Below, one piece after another: positions 55,807-60,000 of a stretch of 60,000 nucleotides of DNA (within the stretch, counting starts at the first letter, position 1; the number at the start of each line of letters is the position of its first letter). The notes below the pieces were generated by a model. The model worked only from the letters and a program-made list of their open reading frames with translations, did no database searches and was not told the origin of the DNA. The stretch is taken from positions 3,743,954 to 3,803,953 of the forward strand of contig RPFO01000041.1 in assembly GCA_009746045.1 (NCBI GenBank), read 5' to 3'. Made by a program: the position numbers and the translations under genes. Source of the DNA: Mesostigma viride (lineage: Eukaryota > Streptophyta > Mesostigmatophyceae > Mesostigmatales > Mesostigmataceae).

Positions 55807-56017
55807 CCACGTGACAGTCTACGTACTCATTATAAATTCATGCATTCAGAATCTAGCAAGAAAACGTATTGAGACAAATATCAACTTGGACGCATAGATC
55901 TCTTCGTATTCAGTACCCAATTTCCACACATGATCTGATAATTCCCAATGATGTGTTTGTGTCGTTCTACGTTCACGGGTAGTGTCCTAGTCACATGCTG
56001 TGGCCGGGCGCACTGTA
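55807..56017. other. Host DNA between retroelements, no gene seen
   Basis: Continuation of host sequence 48103-48378 once copy 4 is removed. No coding signal is seen. Confidence 0.5.
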
Positions 56018-58259
56018 ATTAATTAATTAATTAATTAGTTAGACTCGTGCTCCCGTTGGGGAGTCACGGAGCATTAACCCCGATGGATGGATGGGTGCAA
56101 ACAGTCCTACCGGTCTAATCTATCTACATCAGCTACATACTACATCTAGCTAACAGCATTCTAACTACAACTATCTAGGCAGCCGCTGCCTAGATAGCTG
56201 GGGGGAGCTGTCTGGCGTGCCTCCCACGGGATTGCACACGCGGGCGCTTCCCCACTGGGGGGGGCTCGTTGTCCTCTATGACCTGGGCCCACTTGGCCTT
56301 GTCCATCATCTTCTTCCAAATCACGGAAAGGCCTAGGCCCCCCATGTCCTCTACTAGCTGTTCTTTGAAGGTGCGGGCCTTGCGGCGTCTAACATCACTG
56401 GGCCCGGCCCACGTCAGGAGGTGCCGGCCAGGCTGGGCGGGTCGCAGTCCTGCGGGGGGGGCACGTGCTCAAGGTGTCTACTTGGTTGGTGCGAGCTAGG
56501 TGCCCTACTAGCTGCAGGCGTCGCTGCTTAATGGTGCTGGTGATATAGGGCATGCCCTGGTACAGGTCCTCATTGCGGACATGAGCAGCATATCCTACTC
56601 TGAAAATGGAACGCAGCATGTTGGTGACCGCGCCGTCCAGCTTGCTGGCCAGGTCGGCGGTGAGGGTCCACGTCTCGGCCCCATACGTGAGAACAGGGAG
56701 GACGAGGACCTTGAACTGGTCCTGTTTCTCAATCTTGCCCAGGGGCTTGCGCCACAGGGCCCAGTACTGGCGTAAAGCGTGCCAGGCGAGGGAGATGCGA
56801 TGGTCCACATCAGCCTCGCAGCTGGGGAGCAGGCTGCCCAGCAGCTTGACGCGGTCCCGATACAGGACTTGAGAGCCGTCAAGGAGATAGAGGGGCGGCG
56901 GGGAGTGGGTGAGCCCAACCGCCAGGGCCTCTGTCTTCTTGCTGACCTCAAGCCCCACTGCACGGGCCTCGATAGCCAGGCAGTCAAGCCATGTCTGCAC
57001 GTGCCCAGTGTCCTCGAAGAGGGTGGTGTCGTCTGCATAGATGATGTCTGCCAGCCGAATCTCCGTGTCCGCTCCGCCATGCCAGAATTTGTTAGCAACC
57101 TGCACCCCTGGTTCCCTACCCACGATGCGGGCAAATCGCTTGCGCGCCTGAATCATTACGTTACTATTCGACCACAATAATGAACAGGTAGGGCGACAGC
57201 ACGCAGCCCTGCCACACACCCTTCTGTAAAGGGCATGGGGGCGTGGTCCCGTAAGAAGTGCGCACCGAAGTGGTGGACCCTTCATACAGGTTGCGGATGA
57301 CAGCAATCAGGGGGCGGGGGATCCGGAACAACTAGAGGATGTCCCAAAGCGCAGGCCAGAAAACCGAATCGAAGGCTTTGATGAAGTCCACCAGCACAAG
57401 GTGCAAAGGGGACTCACCAGGCTGAAGGCGTTGCAGTTCCTCCACCAGTCGGCGAGTAGCGAAGAGCGCCTGTACTGTGTTGCGACCTGAACGGAAGCCG
57501 TGCTGAGTCTCGCTGGGGTGACCATCCAGGGCCGTGCGCAGGCGGTTCAGGATGAGCCGCATAAGAAGCTTGAGGGGGGCACTTTGGATGCACACACCCC
57601 TGTAGTTGCCGGGGTCGGCAGGCGACCCCTTGTTCTTGTACAGCATCGTGCGAAAACTGTGTTGCCAGGCCGCTGGAGGTGGTTGCGACGACAGCAGAAG
57701 GCGGTTGCAGATGTCCCGGAAGAGCAGCATAACACCTGTGTCCTCGAATTCGGCTGCAAGTTTTACAACTGCGGCAGGAATCTCGTCAGAGCCGGTGGCT
57801 GCGTCGTAACGCAGGCGCTGGACCGCCTCCGTGACCTCGCGAGAGGTGAAAGGAGGCATGTCAGACGGGTCGCCAAGTGGGCCGACCAGCGGGGGGACTA
57901 GGTAGTCCGCCGCTGACCTAGGCGGGGCCGGAGGCCCAGCGGGGCCGGCCAGGGCGGCCGGGCGGGCGGCGGCGGCTGGGAGCAGGGGTGGGGGCGGCGC
58001 AGCTGTCCCCACGACCTCGGCCGTGGCCGTGGCCCAGGTACGAAGCCGCTTGGCTGGGGCGCCGGGGACGTCGTGGCGGTGGGGCCGGCCGAGGCCGTCC
58101 GGGTGCCCGAGGCGCTTGTACCAGAACCAGGCCCCCTTGCCGTCGTGCTTCTGCTGGCAGCTGCGCAGGTCCTTGACCATCTGCTGAGCGTCTGCCTTCT
58201 CAGCCTGCTCGCAGGCGGCCCTCAGAGCTGCTTGCAGCCCAGGTTTGGCGATCGGATCT
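56018..58259 (-). pseudogene. LINE-B, 5'-truncated ORF2 with 3' UTR
   Basis: A second LINE family, inserted with the 13-bp duplication CGGGCGCACTGTA (56005-56017 and 58260-58272). The region open to about 57332 holds GNYRGVCIQSAPLKLLMR, HGFRSGRNTVQ and VDFIKAFDSVFW with the motif A Asp intact; this frame then stops. The next block (57306-56395) holds LADIIYADDTTLF, GLEVSKKTEAL, TYGAETWTLT, LDGAVTNMLR, NEDLYQGMPYITSTIKQRR and LVGHLARTNQVDTL. A frame change lies between the blocks near 57310-57150. The endonuclease is lost by truncation. The first codons of the longest minus-strand ORF (58273-58279) lie in host DNA, so that ATG is not the real start. The 3' UTR contains a short GATGGATGG run and ends in the LINE-B stem-loop and an ATTA tail. 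Confidence 0.9.
56047..56067 (-). other. LINE-B 3' stem-loop
   Basis: On the minus strand GTG pairs with CAC and CTCCC with GGGAG around a CAAC loop, with one unpaired A. An ATTA-type tail follows. Confidence 0.8.
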
Positions 58260-58272
58260 CGGGCGCACTGTA

Positions 58273-58738
58273 GCATCACTGATGCCTTATTTGGGAATCG
58301 ACCTGATGCTGGAGACTACTATGCCTGGATGCATGGCGATCAAACGCCGTGGAAGGACTAGTACTGAATGAGACAACCATAGCTGGACTCATGGTGTTCC
58401 AACATGCATGCATCAAGTGTGAGGACTACATTAGTTGTCTGAGAGGAAAGGCGTGAAGATCACAGAAGCATGAAGCATCGCTGTCTATAGGAGCGCATTG
58501 AATTACGCCGCCAGTTGCGACACGTGATACAATATTTGCATTATTTTGCACTGTGTGAAGCTTTCTTTGACATTTGGAAGGACAGCTAACATAATTGTGA
58601 CTTATATGACGCACTACTATTGATTAAAAGTGAGACAACTTTATTGATGGTCCAGGGTGACTCCTCATGTTACAAGTGGAGAGTACATCAAGGAGACAAC
58701 CAGCGCAGGCCAGTACATGTTTCCATTCAGGGAAATTC
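58273..58738. other. Host DNA, no gene seen
   Basis: No ORF, RNA gene or known repeat is recognised; one ATGCCTGGATGCATGGCGAT block resembles sequence near 8510. Confidence 0.4.
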
Positions 58739-58938
58739 CTACATATTAAGTGAGATCGTCCCCGCCCAGTTTGAACACCGCATTTCCTCCCTCTCTCTTG
58801 CTTGGACTGCAATGCAGAATGAAGAAGAGGTGGCAGACCGTGCATTGTCCAGGCCCACACACCAGCCCCTGTGGGCAAGCCCCCCCCCCCCCCCCGGAGG
58901 AAGGGGCGCTTTGCTGAGTCGAGTTTAATACCCCCCTA
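58739..58938 (+). mobile_element. LINE-A 3' fragment
   Basis: The last LINE-A ORF2 codons (VPAQFEHRISSLSLAWTAMQ) and AHTPAPVG-like end, a C-run, then the start of the 3' UTR, cut at a TAATT tract. Confidence 0.75.
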
Positions 58939-58999
58939 ATTAATTAATTAATTAATGAGACTCGTGCTCCCGTTGGGGAGTCACGGAGCATTAACCCCG
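58939..58999 (-). mobile_element. LINE-B 3' end joined tail to tail
   Basis: The minus-strand LINE-B terminal tag (GTG, A, CTCCC, CAAC, GGGAG, CAC) with the shared TAATT tail. Upstream of the tag on the minus strand the copy runs into the GGAT array, as the LINE-B at 56018 runs into GATGGATGG. Confidence 0.8.
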
Positions 59000-59656
59000 A
59001 TGGATGGATGGATGGATGGATGGATGGATGGATGGATGGATGGATGGATGGATGGATGGATGGATGGATGGATGGATGGATGGATGGATGGATGGATGGA
59101 TGGATGGATGGATGGATGGATGGATGGATGGATGGATGGATGGATGGATGGATGGATGGATGGATGGATGGATGGATGGATGGATGGATGGATGGATGGA
59201 TGGATGGATGGATGGATGGATGGATGGATGGATGGATGGATGGATGGATGGATGGATGGATGGATGGATGGATGGATGGATGGATGGATGGATGGATGGA
59301 TGGATGGATGGATGGATGGATGGATGGATGGATGGATGGATGGATGGATGGATGGATGGATGGATGGATGGATGGATGGATGGATGGATGGATGGATGGA
59401 TGGATGGATGGATGGATGGATGGATGGATGGATGGATGGATGGATGGATGGATGGATGGATGGATGGATGGATGGATGGATGGATGGATGGATGGATGGA
59501 TGGATGGATGGATGGATGGATGGATGGATGGATGGATGGATGGATGGATGTCCAGATGGATGGATGGATGGATGGATGGATGGATGGATGGATGGATGGA
59601 TGGATGGATGGATGGATGGATGGATGGATGGACGGACGGATGGATGGATGGAAGGA
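59000..59656. repeat. GGAT tetranucleotide microsatellite, about 657 bp
   Basis: More than 160 copies of GGAT with one interruption near 59550 (GTCCAGATGG) and variants GGACGGAC near 59630. The 12-bp period of three units gives artificial Met-Asp-Gly-Trp and Ile-His-Pro-Ser ORFs, rejected as genes. Confidence 0.98.
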
Positions 59657-60000
59657 TACATTTCTTGTTTTTGGTCCATTGGAGTTCCTTCCCACCAAGA
59701 GAAACATTTATTTTACATTTTTGTGTGCTAGGCTTTATACGGACAGCCTATACCACACCTTCAAACTCAGTGCACATCATTATCAAGTTGGTTATTGTAG
59801 CACCATGCTGGGGGCCCAGCATACTCGAACACAAGGTGTTGCCCCTCTTAGCAGCGTGGGTGGGTGGGTGGGAGCTGAAAAGAGGCCTCCCTACGTCCCC
59901 TACACCACTCTAAGTACTGACTATCATTCACATGGCGCCACGCAGGCCTGCCGGCTGGCGCAGGTACAAGGTGTACTGACTGCCAATCACAGTTGCGCCA
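59657..60000. other. No gene recognised
   Basis: The right edge of the window has no convincing ORF, RNA gene or mobile element. A short GGGT run lies near 59860. Confidence 0.4.

Noticed and set aside
58261-58279. Start codon of the LINE-B ORF at 58279
   Set aside because: The ATG lies outside the 13-bp target duplication, in host DNA, so it is not part of the element.
58955-59913. Long Met-Asp-Gly-Trp and Ile-His-Pro-Ser ORFs
   Set aside because: They are translations of the GGAT array, whose 12-bp period leaves all frames open.

Overview
The window looks like nuclear DNA of a green alga (Viridiplantae). The basis is one intact, intron-rich gene for plastid 3-ketoacyl-ACP synthase III with a transit-peptide exon and GT-AG introns, a chromodomain-bearing Ty3/gypsy element, a copia-type element, several non-LTR retrotransposon families and many microsatellites. 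The species cannot be named from the sequence. Only one ordinary host gene is certain (minus strand, 24740-31209, eight exons, 418 aa); most of the rest is mobile DNA.

Layout. 1-1.1 kb: hexanucleotide repeats. 1.6-6.4 kb: a near-perfect 615-bp foldback, a possible small membrane ORF, a long unrecognised ORF (3113-4874) and a 172-bp tandem repeat; this stretch may be one large DNA element. 6.5-14.6 kb: LINE fragments, a MITE-like repeat, a second inverted repeat, and a decayed LINE (family A) with an ORF1-like 3' end, endonuclease and reverse transcriptase, split by a 1.79-kb insertion. 14.6-23.2 kb: a tandemly duplicated unit of a LINE-B 3' end plus an ORF1-only retroelement; one copy carries a TTAA-flanked transposon and the other a hAT-like transposon. 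23.2-32.9 kb: intergenic DNA and the KAS III gene. 32.9-58.3 kb: a nested stack of retroelements whose junctions can be resolved by target site duplications (TSDs): a full-length gypsy chromovirus with an extra ORF (35710-47860), a gag-only copia-like LTR element (51561-54892), a full-length ORF1-only element (49125-51101), a LINE-B copy (56018-58259) and several truncated LINE-A and family C copies. 58.7-59.7 kb: LINE 3' ends tail to tail and a 657-bp GGAT microsatellite.

The most interesting pattern is a possible two-component retrotransposition system. ORF1-only elements encode an L1-ORF1p-like protein (coiled coil, RRM-like domain, C-terminal domain) and no reverse transcriptase. LINE-A and LINE-B encode endonuclease/reverse transcriptase. 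All end in the same RNA fold: a stem with one bulged base and a CAAC tetraloop, followed by short A/T-rich repeats. The stem sequences differ between families but keep pairing, which suggests a shared 3' recognition tag and mobilisation in trans.
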